From contig NC_134958.1 of NCBI RefSeq assembly GCF_965638725.1, positions 22,599,964 to 22,663,963 of the forward strand: DNA of 64,000 nucleotides. Reading direction: 5' to 3'. The stretch comes from Aptenodytes patagonicus. Taxonomy: Eukaryota; Chordata; Aves; Sphenisciformes; Spheniscidae. The first letter of the stretch is position 1. Every line of letters begins with the position of its first letter. Positions 49,801-62,929 of the stretch are shown piece after piece. Below the pieces are notes generated by a model. It was given only the letters and a program-made list of their open reading frames with translations. It was not told the DNA's origin and ran no database searches. The position numbers and the translations under genes are program-made.

Positions 49801-52800
49801 ACTGGGAGGGATGCTCCCGGGTCGCGGGGAGGCTGCACCTGAGCTGAGAGCAGCGCCGAGGTCTCGGCTCCTCAGTTGGCGTGTTGAAATCAGGGGTTTC
49901 CCGTAACAGGAGGATTGCGATGTTCCCCTCCGCGTCCTTGGAGGAGCAGCGTCTCGGCTGGCTGGCCTTGCTGTCCGTGAATCACGCCCTGCTTAGCAGA
50001 AAGGAGATCTTCAGGGCTTACTCCCGGCTCCTGCAACAATCCATCCATCCATCCATCCCTCCATCCACCCACCCGCCCATCCATCCCCGAGTCGTTGCAC
50101 CAAACCCGGGCGGTCCCTCTCACCCCGAGCTCTCTGCCGATGCTGCCGTCCTCCCTCTGGGTGGGGTGTCTGCTTTTCTTTCCCAGCGTGTACATCCCCT
50201 TCCCGATAGCAACACCAGCCACGTGCTCGCCTGGAAAACCTCTTGCAAAGCCTGAGATCGCAGGTCGAAACTTGACGGCTTGTTTGCTCCTCGGCTTCGA
50301 AGCATTTCTTTACCGTTGCTGTTTGCAAAGCCCTTGGTTGGGTTTTCGGGCTGTTGGTGTTGATGCACATCGTTTCTCTCGATTTGCCTTGGTTCACCTG
50401 TTGCTTTGTGCCATTTGGGATGTATTTGTAGTTTTTTGTGCTACCTCTGAGGAGCAAGCCCCAGGCTGCAAAAACCCCTCTCCCGTGGGCTGCGACGTAC
50501 AGATCTCTCCAGAGAAGTGTTTCTGATCAAAAATAGATGTATTTGTTTTTAATAGCTTTCTGTTTCTTTTCCTAAATGATCTAGCTGCTTCTTCAAGGCA
50601 TTTCAGCCCCAGCAGCATCCCGCGGCGAGGAGTTCCCCAGCTGAACGCGCAGCCTTAGCTCACCTCTGCTGGGGCAGGGACCTGGCACCGGAGCATCGCC
50701 AGTAATTTTCCACCCGACTCCGCGCTGTGGAAATACACCCAGGCACGGAAAAAGCCTGGAAGGGAATAAAGAAGACACTTGGCCAACACAGCTTGGCCAG
50801 CTCCCAAGTCAAGGAACGGCTTCAGGTTCATCTCCAGCTCCCCGGCAGCTTGGCAGGCAGGGCTGCCTCGGCTCTGCGTGGGCTGCGGGCTCCCCGGGGC
50901 CGGATCCTGCGCCACCCCCCCGCGCTATATATGGGACGGGCCAGCTGCGTTTCACCGGGCGGCCGCCGTGCCAAAACCCCGAGCGCTCCTGCTCCGACAG
51001 CTCCCTGCGCCGGCGGGTTCGGTGCAAGATGAAAAGGGGGGGGGGGGGGGAAATGGCCTTTTTGTGGGCTTTTGGTTTTTTTCCTTCATTCTCGCTGCAG
51101 AGCGAATGGGCTCGGACGCTGCCTTGGGAAGGAGAAGGAAAAAACTTGGCTCTTCCCGCAGCCAAGCCCCACCAAAGGCCACGGTGAGGGCAGAGCGTGC
51201 AGAAGGCTTGGGGGCAGCGGGGATGTGGCGGTGGGAGGGAGGTGGCGAGCGGTCCCTTTATGAGACTGTAATTGCCTCAGCTAAAAAACGCATTAGCCCG
51301 ATGAGTGAAACGAGGTTTTTACGAGGGCAATAAGGCATTCCAGCGTGCCGGGGCGGTAATTGCCTGCCCGTGGCCCCAGGGTGCTGCGAGGAGCTGCTCA
51401 TGCTCCTGCTGCGATACGGCCCCAGCCCGGGCAAGAGGGTCCAGGCTGTTTCCCAACCTCCCTGCGCTAATCCAGCTTACCTCACCCGTATGGCAATAGC
51501 CATCGGGAGCCATCCCCACCTCCCATTGCCAGCAGCTGGAGAGCACAAGATGTTCCCAGACAAGCCTCCCCACACCCTGCACGCCCCCGGCAAACAAGGG
51601 AGGCTTCCCAAATCCCGCGGGCATCCTTCCCCCCCGCCCCGGTAGCTCCCTGTGACAAACGCCCTCGGAGAGCCGCAGTCCCTTGCCCACCTCCGTGAAA
51701 ACTCGAGCTCCTGTGCAACGGGTGATGACACAGGCTGGGAAAGAGACGCCGGGGCAGACATGGCCGAAGTCTGTAACATCACCACGAGTCCAGAGAAGAT
51801 GAATGAGGGGGCGACTACTCGCTGCCTCTTGTTGTGTAAAAACTAGGGCCATCAAACGCATCCAGCAGCCGGCGGGTTCAAAGCCACCCAAAGGAGATGC
51901 TTCTCCGTACGATTAAGCCGCGGAGCCCTTTGCCGTAGGGCAGTGTGATGCGGAAGGCTGAGGACGGCTTCAAAAAGCAATTCCTGGAAGAGAAAGCCAC
52001 CCGGGACACAAGGAGCGTCACCAGCTCAGTTTGCTGGGTGCCTCAAGGAGTGCAGAAGTAACTTCTGTTCGCCCAGGTCTTACGTTTTCTCCCGGCCATC
52101 TGCTCCAGCCGATGGCTGGGGAGCGAGGAACGCCACCAGCGAGGTGGGGTTTTTTTGAGGCTCGGCTGGGGCACATCTGCTCGCCCGCGCCGATACCGTG
52201 GTCCGAGACCTGAGGGCAGGTCGGCCAAGGGTGGGCTAAGCCCTGGGTCAGGGCTTGCAGCCCTGAGCGGGGTCAGGAGCAGGGGAGGGTTATTTGCTGC
52301 TGGTGGGAATGAGGGAAAGAGGATGTCCCCATTCCCAAGGTGGCCGGAGGGAGCTGGAGCCGCCGGGATTTCGCCCCAGCAGGAGGAATGACTCAGTAGG
52401 AGCCAGTCACAGGAGCAACCACAAGGATCGGTTATCAGTGGAAAATCTGTCTAGTGAGGGCATCAAAGCAGCTCCTTGTATGCCAAAACGAAGGGGGAGG
52501 GAGGGGAAAAGAGAACAAAGAGCTGCTGTGCCGGGCGAGTAGGGTTTTGTGGCCACCAGCCCCCAGCTGGGACGGTGCAGAAGGGGGTTGAGAGCCCCAT
52601 GTCCTTCCACTTAAGAGCTTCTTCTGCCCATCCTGACAATCCAAGAGCTGGGTGAGCCGGGAGGGGAAGGTCTCGCTCTCTGACAGCCCCACCAAAGTCA
52701 AGCCGGAGCCAGGCTATGTGTGCGTTATTCACCTTAAAACTATGTGAGTAAACAGAGAAGTCTCCTCTTCCTGGTCCCACCTCAGCAATTAAGCTGCATT

Positions 52801-54067
52801 TCTGCAGGCTGGAGGAGGCAAGCCCTAATCCACCCCAGCAGATAAAGGGGATGGTCTTGCTCTTTCCTCTGGTGAGACCTCGAGCCAAACCGCCCAGGAG
52901 AGGAAAAACGTGTAGCTCCAGTTAGTCTCCGGTGACATCCCCTCCTGCGTGGAGCTCCTTGAAGACGTCCCACCGGGAGGAAGGCAGCCCTTTCCCACCA
53001 GCTCCGATGCTTTTATTGCCTGCGTCACACGCGGTTTTGGTCGCTCAGGAGCAGCGATGCTCACGACTTGCTCTGTGGTGGAGGGGAGTGGAGCAAACCG
53101 GTAAAAGCCCGGCCGAGAGACCCAGCACCAGCCGGGAGGAAGAAGAAGAGATGATCTTTGCAAAAGAGGGGCCTCCCTGCTAGCACAGCAGAAGCCTCTG
53201 AGCTCCGGGGACTTGGTGGCCACCACCGCAGCCGTGAGTCCCATGGGATGCTGCACCCTGACACCTTCCACCCCTGTCCTGGGGGGTTCCCGCAGGAGCT
53301 CTCGGGAGGCCTCCAGCTCCGTGGCTCAGTGCTGCTGGCAGCAGCCAAGCTTGGCTCTTCTCCAGAAAAGCCTTCATCCCTCTTGGTGTCCTCTTCCCCA
53401 TCAGTGCCACGTGCTGAGGATTCCCAGTGGAAGAGGAGAAACCACCCTGGACCGTCCTAGAGGAAAGAGGGCACCCTCCAGAGTGGGACCAAAGCCAGCC
53501 CAGAGCCGGGAAGCCTTGCAGAAGACTTTGAAGGGTTTCCAGCTCTCCTGAGACAGCGGTTTCTGCCAGCAGAAGGGGAGAATAAAGTGCCCGAACTCAC
53601 CACGGAGCCGTGCGGCTGCCTGTCCTCCCACACCGAGTAAAGGAGGGTCAGAGGCGCCGCAGCAATGCCATGCGAACACCCTGGAGAGGTGAACCCACCT
53701 CCGAGCCCAGCCAGGGGTGAACCAAAAGATGGTTTAAAGACTTTGGGAGCACCTTTAAAGACTTTGGGAGCATCTTGGTGCGTCCGTGGGCGGTCTGTGC
53801 AGGCTGGACTGGTGGGAGGCAGCTCATGGGTTGATAGCTGCGGGCTGGCCCCAATGGGCGCCCGAGCACACGGCTATCAGAGGTAACTGGTGGAGAACAG
53901 AGTCCAGGGGTTACAGAGTCTCGTAGCCATTCCCACAGTGGGAACCACATAGAAATAAATCAATAAACCGCTCCTGGGCTTCAGGTATACGCAGCAGCGT
54001 ATGTGCCACCCCCCGTGGCACAGACACGACTCGGCATCCTCCGCGTTTGCTGCCGGAAACCACTTCT
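43867..54067. other. Gene-poor intergenic stretch
   Basis: About 10 kb with no exon that I can support. It contains scattered homopolymers (for example G runs near 46849 and 51037, T run near 47326), possible old MIR traces near 45125-45165 and 45685-45770, a tetranucleotide repeat at 50041-50088 and a 22-bp direct duplication at 53733-53776. Signal-peptide-like open frames (for example at 50140) occur by chance in such sequence. Confidence 0.5.
50041..50088 (+). repeat. (CCAT)n-type degenerate tetranucleotide repeat
   Basis: About twelve units of CCAT with CCCT, CCAC and CCCG interruptions. Confidence 0.9.
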
Positions 54068-54159
54068 AAACCAAACCAAACCAAACCAAACCAAACCAAA
54101 CCAAACCAAACCAAACCAAACCAAACCAAACCCAACCCAACCCAACCCAACCCAACCCA
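54068..54159 (+). repeat. Compound pentanucleotide repeat (AAACC)12 then (CCCAA)5
   Basis: About twelve AAACC units switch, within one base step, to five CCCAA units and a terminal CCCAG. The minus strand reads GGTTT then TTGGG, so the second block is G-rich and telomere-like in look, although not TTAGGG. Confidence 0.95.
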
Positions 54160-54782
54160 GCGAGTAAGTCCCACCTGGCGGGTCTGCTGCGCTGGCTGCA
54201 GACTACACCGGAGTTGGAAACTCCGTGGAGTTGGAAATCAGCCCCTTTTTTTTCCCTCTTGCCAGCTGATCTTTCAGCCGGATCAGTTCCTGGGCATCTT
54301 CACCCCCTAATCTCACCGATTATCACCGGTGGAAGGGAAAGGGCAGGAGCAGATGGGCAGGGGCAGGTTGGAGGTGGGAACAGGGCAGATGGGTCTGGGA
54401 TGGTCTGGAGCTACTGCGGAGCAGCTCCTGGGCTGGGGAGCGTAAAGCCCAGGCTGTTGGTCAGCCCCCAGGGGCCGTATTCTGCCCGATCGACTTCTGC
54501 CTCCATCCCCGTGTCCCATGGTGCCCGTTCGGTGGCTCCGCGTGAGCTGCCGTCCCCTGTTTGCCCCGGCTGCGTAAGCCGGGCTGCTGGGGTGCAGAAG
54601 GCACCCGTGTTCCTGCTGCTGGTCGGGAAGTGCCAGAGGTGCTCCCACCTCCTCCGTGCTCCTCCACCTGCCTTCCCGGAGGAGGTATCGCCGTCCCCAG
54701 TGCCCTGAAGGCAGCTGAGGAGCTGAAAAGCCTCCAGCCCGGCTGGCGGAGGCCACCTCCATCCTCTGTGATCTCAGAGCCC

Positions 54783-54882
54783 ATGGAGAAAGCAACCGAC
54801 TGCTTGCTCTGGACCCTCGCGAGCCTGTTTCTCCTTGCACTGAGCAGCAGTCCCGCCTGGGATGAAGGAGCCTCCATTCTCG
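54783..54882 (+). other. Candidate signal-peptide exon with splice donor
   Basis: ATG at 54783 opens a frame with charged n-region MEKATD, hydrophobic core CLLWTLASLFLLAL and a polar SSSPA cleavage-like region, then WDEGASIL. At 54883 a donor CG|GTGAGG follows, which would end the exon at 100 coding bases, that is phase 1, the usual phase of signal-peptide exons that splice to extracellular domain exons. However, I could not find a matching downstream exon or a known gene, the -3 base is C, and similar hydrophobic starts occur by chance nearby. It is unproven. Confidence 0.22.
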
Positions 54883-57800
54883 GTGAGGACGTTTTGGGCT
54901 GTGTTGTGGGGTCTGGCCCAGGTAAAGGGAGGATGTTCAGCTCCATCAACTCGACGGAGAGGCCGGTCCCTCGGTCCACCCGTCCTCTCCCAGCTCCTTC
55001 GACAGCAAAAAAAATCCCAGGGGCCGTGCAAGCCAGAGCTGCCTCCTTAGTCATCGCATCAAGTTCATTTGTGGCTATAGGTGGCATTTCTGAGGCAGCC
55101 AAACCACAAGTTTAGCAAGAAATGCAACCCCCAGTTGCTCTTGAGAGTGCGGAAAGCGTCAGAGAGGTCGAGGGTTTCTCTTTGGGAGCGAGCTGGGCGG
55201 GCACGCTGCGGCCACAGGTGGGAGGGGAAGGGGAGGAAGGTCCATGTGTTGCTGAAGTTCAAACCGGGTGACCTCAACCAGAGCCGAAAAAAAAATAAGA
55301 AAAAAAAGAGGTAAACAAATCTGACAAAGAAACTGCAACTTCCTCAGGCTGATCTCTTGCAAGGCTTACCCAGAGTTACATCATGGTGCTCATCAGGCGC
55401 CGGGAGCAGAGTTCACAGCCCCAGCCCAGCCGGCAGCCGGCTCCGGCAGCGCCCTCCCGGGACCCCTCCAGCCTCCTGGGGTGCTTTCCCTGCTGCCTCC
55501 TGTGCTTCCCCTGCCCGGGGGGCTGCAGCCGACATGCGCAGGGGATCCCATAGGTAGCCATCCTCACCCCATCCCTTGGGGATCCCACAGAGAGACGCGC
55601 CCTCCCCCCCCCCCCGGCTCCTTTGCCCTGGGGAGGCATGCACAGCACCCCATAGCCCCCCCACAGCACCCCATGGCCGCCACACAGCCTGGCCACTGGT
55701 GTACACTGGTAACCGAGCCCCTTCCCCTCCGGGAGAGCAGGTCCCTGGGGATGGGTGTTGCTCTCTCTGGTGGAGAGCCTGGCACCGGGACAACTCCTGA
55801 GCATCGCCGTGACCCTAAACCGCTGACATGGAGAGTGCTGTGGGGTAAGGGACGGCGGCTGGAAGAGCCTTCGAAGGTCTGCACCTTCAAAGGATGCAGT
55901 TTCTTAGCTCGCTGCCAGCCTCCCTGGCAGCTAGGGCTCCAGAGCCCTCCGAGGCGTAGAGGGAAGGGGCTGGACAGCACCCATCCCCGGGGACGTGGGG
56001 ACCCCCAGGCCAGCAAGCCGGGCCAGGAGGGGATGGTGCCCCAATCTCAGCAGGCTCCTGCAAGCAAACAGCCATCACAGCCGTGCTAGCGAGGCCAGCT
56101 TCTCAAAAATCTGGAAAGCCTGCAACCCGTTGTCCCTGCCCAGCCCCTGGCTGCCCGTCCCAGGCAGCCCTGAATCAGCCCGGCTTGGGTGCGGGAGCAG
56201 CCCAACGCCATGCCAGCCGACGAGGGGTGGCACTGAGGTGCCCTGCCCTGTGCCACCTGTGCGATGTTAGGAATTGGGGCCAAACGGGGGGATAAAAGAC
56301 CGGAGCGGTACTGGGGGCAGCACTGGGGGAGGATGGGGAAGCGGCTCCATTGACTTGCAGGCTGCAGCAGAGGAGGGGCAGGGTGATCGACTGAGCTCCG
56401 CGGGGCTTATCCCCCCTGGCTGGGGGCTCAGGGCTTTGGGAGGCTGTGCTGGCCAGGCTGCTCCCTGCTACGGGAGGAGGAGAGGGGTCTCCTGCTCTCT
56501 GGGGGCTTTGGGAGACAAGCTCTGGTGCCATCCCTGGAGGGACACAGTGCTGGTGCGTGGGAGAGCGGTGGGAGCAGGTCCCGCAGAGGGACCTGGCTTC
56601 ATTTTGGAGCCCAGGCAGGTGTGGGGTGCTCAGGCATGGGCCTGGCTTCTACATGTGGGTGCTCATCCTGGTGCTCCCGTGGCCGGGAGCTGCACGGCCG
56701 CTGCTAGCCGGAGCAGAGGGCAGATGGCCAGCTTCCCTGGGCTCGCCTGTTGCCACATCCAAGCCTTTTTCAAGACCACAGATTTATTCCTCACCACGAA
56801 GCACTGAGCAAGGTAGTTTCCCTGCCCTGCCTGCTCCCCTCTTCTTCCTCCAAAACAGCCTTTGGGGAATGCTGGGGGTGTTCCCGGAGGTGATGGGAGC
56901 TGGGTGCCCAGGGAACAAACCCCGGGCAGGGGGCTGACCTCTGGGCTGGAAGGGCGGGTTGAGGAGGTGGCGAAAGGAGGGGAAGCTCACAGGGGAACCC
57001 CGGCCCGGGGATCTCTGCTCCTGGGCGTGGGATTCCTGCAAAAGCCCTTTTCTCATGGCCCGGGAGGCTCTTCCGCTCCCGTGCATGCCGTGGTGCTGGG
57101 GAGAAGCCGTGCCATGGGGCTGCCTTGGATATGTAATGGGTCGCTGGGTTTGGGGCTGTTTCCTTCCCGCAGGCGGGGAGCGGGCGAGTCACCCCAGCGC
57201 CCGCGTCCTGCCCTCCGAAAGAGCAGGGAGGGTGTCTGGAGCACCCCCGAGGCTGCCCCAGCCCCGGGACTTCCCGCGGTCGGAGCATCCAAACACTCTG
57301 AGGCCAAGCAAGACCGGCTGCCGGGCTTCAGCGCCGGAGCCATGGGCTTTCAAGCCCACGGCATGATGCAAGAGTGATTTTCCTCGGCTCCTGATGAGGC
57401 TTTGGATGGGTTTCATCAGCCTGTGAGCAGCTCCGAGGGGCGAACGGTGGCTCAGCTGCTCCGGCCGCCTCCTGGGACTCACCTGGGAATATCCCAGCGG
57501 GAGGATTTTGGGCACGGCCTGGAAGCGGGGCGCTTGGCAGCCTCACCCCAACACGGATGCGGCCGGGCTCCTGCCAGTCCCGCTCCAGGAAGCCTCCCCT
57601 CCGCCGAGGGTGCGGGGAGCTGTCAAGAGCCCTAATTCATCGCCTCCCCAACCGCCAAATGGTGGCTTTGTTTTTGCACTCGAGAAAGAAAAGAATAAAG
57701 CAGGGGAGAGGCTGTGTTTTGCAGGACTATAAAATAATCCCGCTGCAAGCTCCATCACCCAGGGAAAGGTGGCAGCGGCAGGACCAGGCACCCCGGGGGC

Positions 57801-60800
57801 TGCTCGGCTTCTCCCTCCCTGTGTCCTTCCCAAGGGTTTCGCAGGGCGAAGCCTCCCGCGCTGGGAAACAAAAGCAAAAAGAAACACCAGGGCTTTTTTT
57901 TTTTTTTTTTTTTTAAAAAAGTGGAGGAACAGCATGTGAATGCAGAAGCAATAATTCAAGCAGGGACACGGAGCTGGAGAGCTTTCAGCTCCCAAACTGT
58001 ACCCGAGCCTCAGCAGTTTGCTTTGTGCTGCTCATTCATCCGCAGGGTTATTTTTGTTTTCCTCCCCCTGGGAGAACAGGATTCGTTTTGTTTTCAGAGT
58101 CCCTTTGAGAGCAGCTTGCTGAGGATATGGTTTAGCAGAGAAAAACCCTCTTGGCCGGTCGGGTTTGCTCTCACCCCGTCTGGGGCAGAGAAGCAATGGC
58201 AATTCCACTGCCATCGCGTAGGTGTTGCCCATCTTCTGGGTGGGAAGGTGATGGTTTGTGTCCCTTGGGAATTTATACCCGCTCCACTGTTGCTGGGGTT
58301 TGGATATCTCGTTACTACGGATAATTATCTAGAGATAATGAGATACCTACATCTGTGGTTTACAGGGTCTCGTCTTTATTGCTTTCCTGGGGCAGAGAGT
58401 TGTGCAGGTTGTTTTATTTTATTTACAAATAACTGGAGGCCCTGATGTGCTATAAATCACAGTTTTGAAGGAGACAAAGCTGGCACGATGTTGGGCAAGC
58501 GACCGGACCTGCCTGCGCCTTATTTTCTCCTTAAATCCTCCTAAAAGGTCATCTCACCCTGGGTGGAAGGAGCTCCAGAACGAGGAGGGGTGGGAGAAGC
58601 TGTAAAGCTGTCCCCTGCCACCAAACACCCCCCCTCCGCCCCCGGGGAGCATTTCCAAAAACTCCCAGCCCTCAGAACATGGGGTCTGACTTCCAGAACT
58701 GAGAGAGATGCAGGAGCGGGCGCCTCGGAGGATGCTCGGGTCTCCTCCCCGCACAGCCAGCGCTCGCCGGGGGCTCAGCAGCTCTCAAGCCTTCAACCCC
58801 CTCTTGGCACCGAAAGAAATGTGCAGGAGGAGGAAACCCTGGCCTTTCTTCTCGGTAAGCGTATTTTCAACTCAAGCACCCTGGAAGCTGTTGGGAGCCC
58901 TCCCCCACAACCCTCCATCCTCCTCCCTCTGGCTCCCCTGCCACCGCATCCCTTCATCCCTGTTTTCCTTCGCTCGCCAGTGTGATGCGAGACCCAGCCC
59001 CTCTCCTCCGGCTGGGCTGAGCGTGGGGAACAGGCAAAGTGTAAATTAAGACCGTCTGTACAGCTCTCTTACTCCAATTAGCTCAATAATTAGAGCCTCA
59101 TCAAAGACGTTGCTGCCTCCAAAGATGTCTCCAAGGCGAGAGCTGCTAACAAGGCTGGGAAAGTCCCCGGCGGGAGCCCTGGGTGAGGTGGGACGGGGTT
59201 AAAGCCACCTCTTGTCTGCTTGGACAACGTGATGGGTGCCGGTGTCCCAAATTCCCCGCGGCACCCAAGGGATTGGCCTCCATCCCATACGGGACGCTCT
59301 CCGGATGCAGAAGAGGACCCGGTCACCCGTTCCCTTCGAAAACAGCTCCCGAGCCAAAAAAAAACCCCAAACCATCGCGTCCTGCGGCGGGGGAGGCCGT
59401 GCAGCTGCACAAACCGAAACGTCACCCTGGAGCCTCCCGAGCTGCCCCGGCCCCACTCCTGGCAGGCAGGCTGCCTGCGGGCAGGGGGATGCTGCCCCCG
59501 GGGAGGGCAGGCAGCTGCCAGTGGGAGAGAACCCGGCCCGGGGGGGGAGCAAACCGCCCGCCGCCTTCCCACGCTCGCTTCGGTTGACACCGAGTAGAAA
59601 TCAAAGAAATTTCCAGGAAACCTCCTCGGGCTTTTGAGGAAACCGGGGACGAGTGCTGCTGAGACCCTAAAATGGTGGCGAGCTCCTCTGCAGGCCCCAC
59701 GGCTGCTTCCCGCCGTCCCCCATGAAAGCATCCGCGGGGACGCCGGTCCGGCAGGCATCTCTCGTTCTCCGCCTGGGCTCCGTTCGGATAGTTTGGGGGT
59801 TGCTAGATGATTTGAGGAGGTGAGGGGGATTTTTCTCAACGCTGCGTAAGCAGCCGGTCCCGCTTCAAAGCCTGGCCGGGTACCAGGAGCAGACCCGTGG
59901 CCTTTTCGGAAGGATGCTGTATTTAAAAACTTGGTAGCTGTAGTGTTTGTGGGCGGTGGATGACCTTTAAATCTCCCCCCTCCTTGTCGCCGAGAGATCA
60001 GCTAAAGCCTACCTACCAGCTCTCCAGAAGCTAGAGCACAACTTTATGGGGAAAAAGGAGAGGGAAAAGGAATAAAGGCAAGATGCTCCTGGACCGATCT
60101 GCCACGGGAAGAGGAGAGGGGCAGGGATCTGTCCCCTGGCCACGTCTTTGCCGTGTCTGGGAGCTGCGTACCCCGGAGCCACCCCCCCCCCCCCCTTCCT
60201 CATCACTTGGGCCCCTGGTCTGCATCGCTCTGGGTACTGCCCTCCTAAAGGGGGTAAACTCCCCCTGAGGGGCTCGCTTAGCACCAGGACAAATCGGGGA
60301 GACCAAGCCGGGACAAGAACCGACCCTCTTTGGGGTACGGGAGAAATGGCATGGCTGGGGAAGCGGCGACGACTCGCACTCAAAACGCTGCCCGGAGGAA
60401 GGAGCCTGATGCCCAAGCTCCCGCCCTGAGCCCCCTCCTCCCCGCGCCTGCAAGGGGTGAAACCCGGGAGCGGGTGCCCCACCTCAGACACGGCATTTGG
60501 GGACCCGTCCCGGGAGCCGGCGCGCTGGAGGCAGCGGCAATCTGAAGCCGGCAGGTTTCCTGAGCGCTGGGAGGGAGCCCGAGCACGGCAAACCACAGAT
60601 CAAATCGCCCAAGCGATGAACCCGAAGATAGACGCCATCGCTGCCGAGGCTGAGAAGCCTCAAAAAGAAAATTGAAAACCACATGGCCAAAATTTGACTA
60701 ATTCAGTCAAACCCTCACCTCCCCGGGCTCACGTCAACCCCGCAGGGGCTGCCTGCGCTGCTCCCCGTCGGCCGGGTCCCCGAGCCCCCCTCCACCCACC

Positions 60801-60935
60801 CCCCGGCTGCTCGCCCGCCACGGAGGATGCTGGTGGCTGGAGGGGCAAAGAGTTTCAGCCATGCCCCGGGGCGCGGCAGAGCTGGGAATCACCACCCACC
60901 TTTCCCCAGAGGCCATTTTCCCAAGCGCTTATGTC
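54883..60935. other. Intergenic stretch without supported genes
   Basis: GC-rich with many short overlapping open frames and no recognisable domain. It contains a T run followed by A6 at about 57894-57920 and an inverted pair of GATA-type sites ATTATCT-AG-AGATAAT at 58324-58339. Candidate donors (for example CTCG|GTAAGC near 58855) lack matching exons. Confidence 0.5.
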
Positions 60936-62640
60936 TTAAAAAATTTAAAAAAAAAAAATAAAATAAAAAAAAATTTTAAAAAATTTAAAAAATAAAATAG
61001 TGGTTTCTTTTGAGGCCGGTGTCTCCTGCGCTCACGGTGCTGGCAGGTTTGATGCCTCAGCAAGGAGCAGGTTTGTCGTCGCTCAGCCGATTTCAGTTGC
61101 TAATGAAGAGATGAATCACGCAGGAAGTCGAGAGAGAAGGAAATTCACAGCAAAAAGAAGAAAACAGAGCAGGTATTTGCTTAGAGGACAGGTAGAAACC
61201 CCCCCCCCCCCCGCTCTAGAGAAATGTAAGACTGAGCTATTTCAAGAGGGAGATTATATGGGAAATAATGTGTGGTTTAGAATAAGTCATCATAAAAACA
61301 AAACACCCTCTAGAAATTAGAGGAGGCTGCCGTGCAAACCTCGTGCCACGCGTCACAGCGCTTAGAAGTCTTTTTAGGAGGAAAAAGATATTACAGAAAT
61401 TACAGATTAAAAAAAAAAAGGCCCCGTCAGACCGAAAACCGGGGAGATTTCGGTGAGATTTAGTTTTAAGAGTTCAGCTGAATGACTGGCAGCAGAGATG
61501 TGTCCAAATCCGGATGAGGAAGGGTGCTTCTGGTGTAAAGTTAAGCAAACGTCTTAACCAGCTCAAGCTTAAAGGGATTATCTGCCACGTCGAGTGAATT
61601 GCAATTCTGTCCAGCGAGGTAAAAATTAACACCGATATTTTCTTTTATGACCGTAACTCCAAATAATAAGCTTTACTATCCTCCCACTTGCTCATTTTAA
61701 TATATAATAACTATTATAGATTACCTACTTATATATAACATCTAATAATTAAATATATAATAATTATTATATAATTCCATTACAATTTGACCAAAGAAAA
61801 TATTACGGCAGCACATGATCGATGAACTCCAGACAAAGCAATCATGTGTAAACGTCAGAGCTAAGGGACTGGAAATTCAGAGCCGGCTCCTCCCGGCTAC
61901 TTATTTTCTTCGCAGGAATCAGGTGCTGCTGCCACAAAACTGCTATAAATTAAATAAAGCCGCAAGGGAAAAATGATGGTTGTGAGGCCAAGGAGAGGAG
62001 AATTCAAACACTGGCTTCTCGGTCTTTGTTCAATACGGCCCTCAATCACCCGTATTCATAATTAGGCACATTCCTAAGCCCTGTGCTGAATTGGGGCCAA
62101 AAAGAGCGTGAGCGGCTTCACACATCTCGGCGAGCTGGGGCTGGGGTAGACCCCTTCCTGAAATAACCCATATAGCCCACTCCCCGTCAATAACCATCGC
62201 ATTGCCTTTACATTTGGCAAATGTAAAGCTCATTCTCTTGGGAAACCTCCGAGGGACCCGTTTTCCTCCCCTTTCTCCCGCCGCCTTGCCATCTGAAGAC
62301 GCTCGGAGGTGTTGGTTTCCAATAAAACCGTGCTCAGAGGACGGCGTTTTGAGGCGCCTCCACGCTGCACAAGGAGCAACTTGGATTACATTGGGAGAAA
62401 AGGCTATTCGAAAAGTAGAAATCGTTATTTCTCACTTAGAAATCTTTCGTTCTCGCGCCCGGTGGGAGCTGAGCCTCTGCCACCACTTCACTCCGTGGCC
62501 TTAGGCAACTCACTTAATCTCACGGCATCTGTGTCACTGGGTTAATCGTCTTTACGGGCCTTTTACGAGGGTTAATTATTAGTTGGGGAATGTTTGCGTG
62601 GACCTTTTCAGACGCGACTCCTTGGACAAACGCTAAATGT
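60936..62640. other. AT-rich intergenic island
   Basis: It begins with A/T low-complexity sequence (about 60940-61000) and includes a TATATAATAATTATTATA-type tract (61700-61780). Base composition differs sharply from the flanking GC-rich DNA. No exon is seen. It could include conserved regulatory sequence or an old degenerate insertion. Confidence 0.5.
62465..62580 (+). mobile_element. MIR-like SINE relic
   Basis: GCCTCTGCCACCACTTCACT, GTGGCCTTAGGCAACTCACTTAATCTC and GGGTTAATCGTC follow the order of the MIR core (CTGCCACTTACTAG, GTGACCTTGGGCAAG, TTAACCTC). It is highly diverged. Confidence 0.42.
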
Positions 62641-62929
62641 TAATGCCGGCAAATAGACTTGGGGATCCCCTGTGCGGGGGGGGGGGGGGGTGGGGTGTTA
62701 AATCCAGGAGGAGAGCCTTTTCTTTGGGGTGGGGGGGTGGCCGTGAGGGGGGACAAAGAAACGGTCCCCAGCCCGCCCCAGGCCGTCAGTGGATCCCTCG
62801 GCTTCCCTCTGTCCCTGCGTACGAGATGGGAAAGTGCTTGTGCGCGGATGGATCCACGCCTGCCTCCAGCCCCCGATCCTGGCGGGCTCAGGCTGGGGGG
62901 GCATCCCTGTGCCGGGGTTCCTCTGCAAG

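Noticed and set aside
50140-50260. Signal-peptide-like frame MLPSSLWVGCLLFF
   Set aside because: It has no donor in the right place, overlaps a CCAT repeat on one side and has no known homologue. It shows how often such frames appear by chance here.
54047-54310. Repetitive NQTKP / WFGLV proteins
   Set aside because: They are translations of the pentanucleotide repeat.
56654-56760. Hydrophobic frame MWVLILVLPWPGAA
   Set aside because: Same reason: no exon boundary, no homologue, embedded in other open frames.
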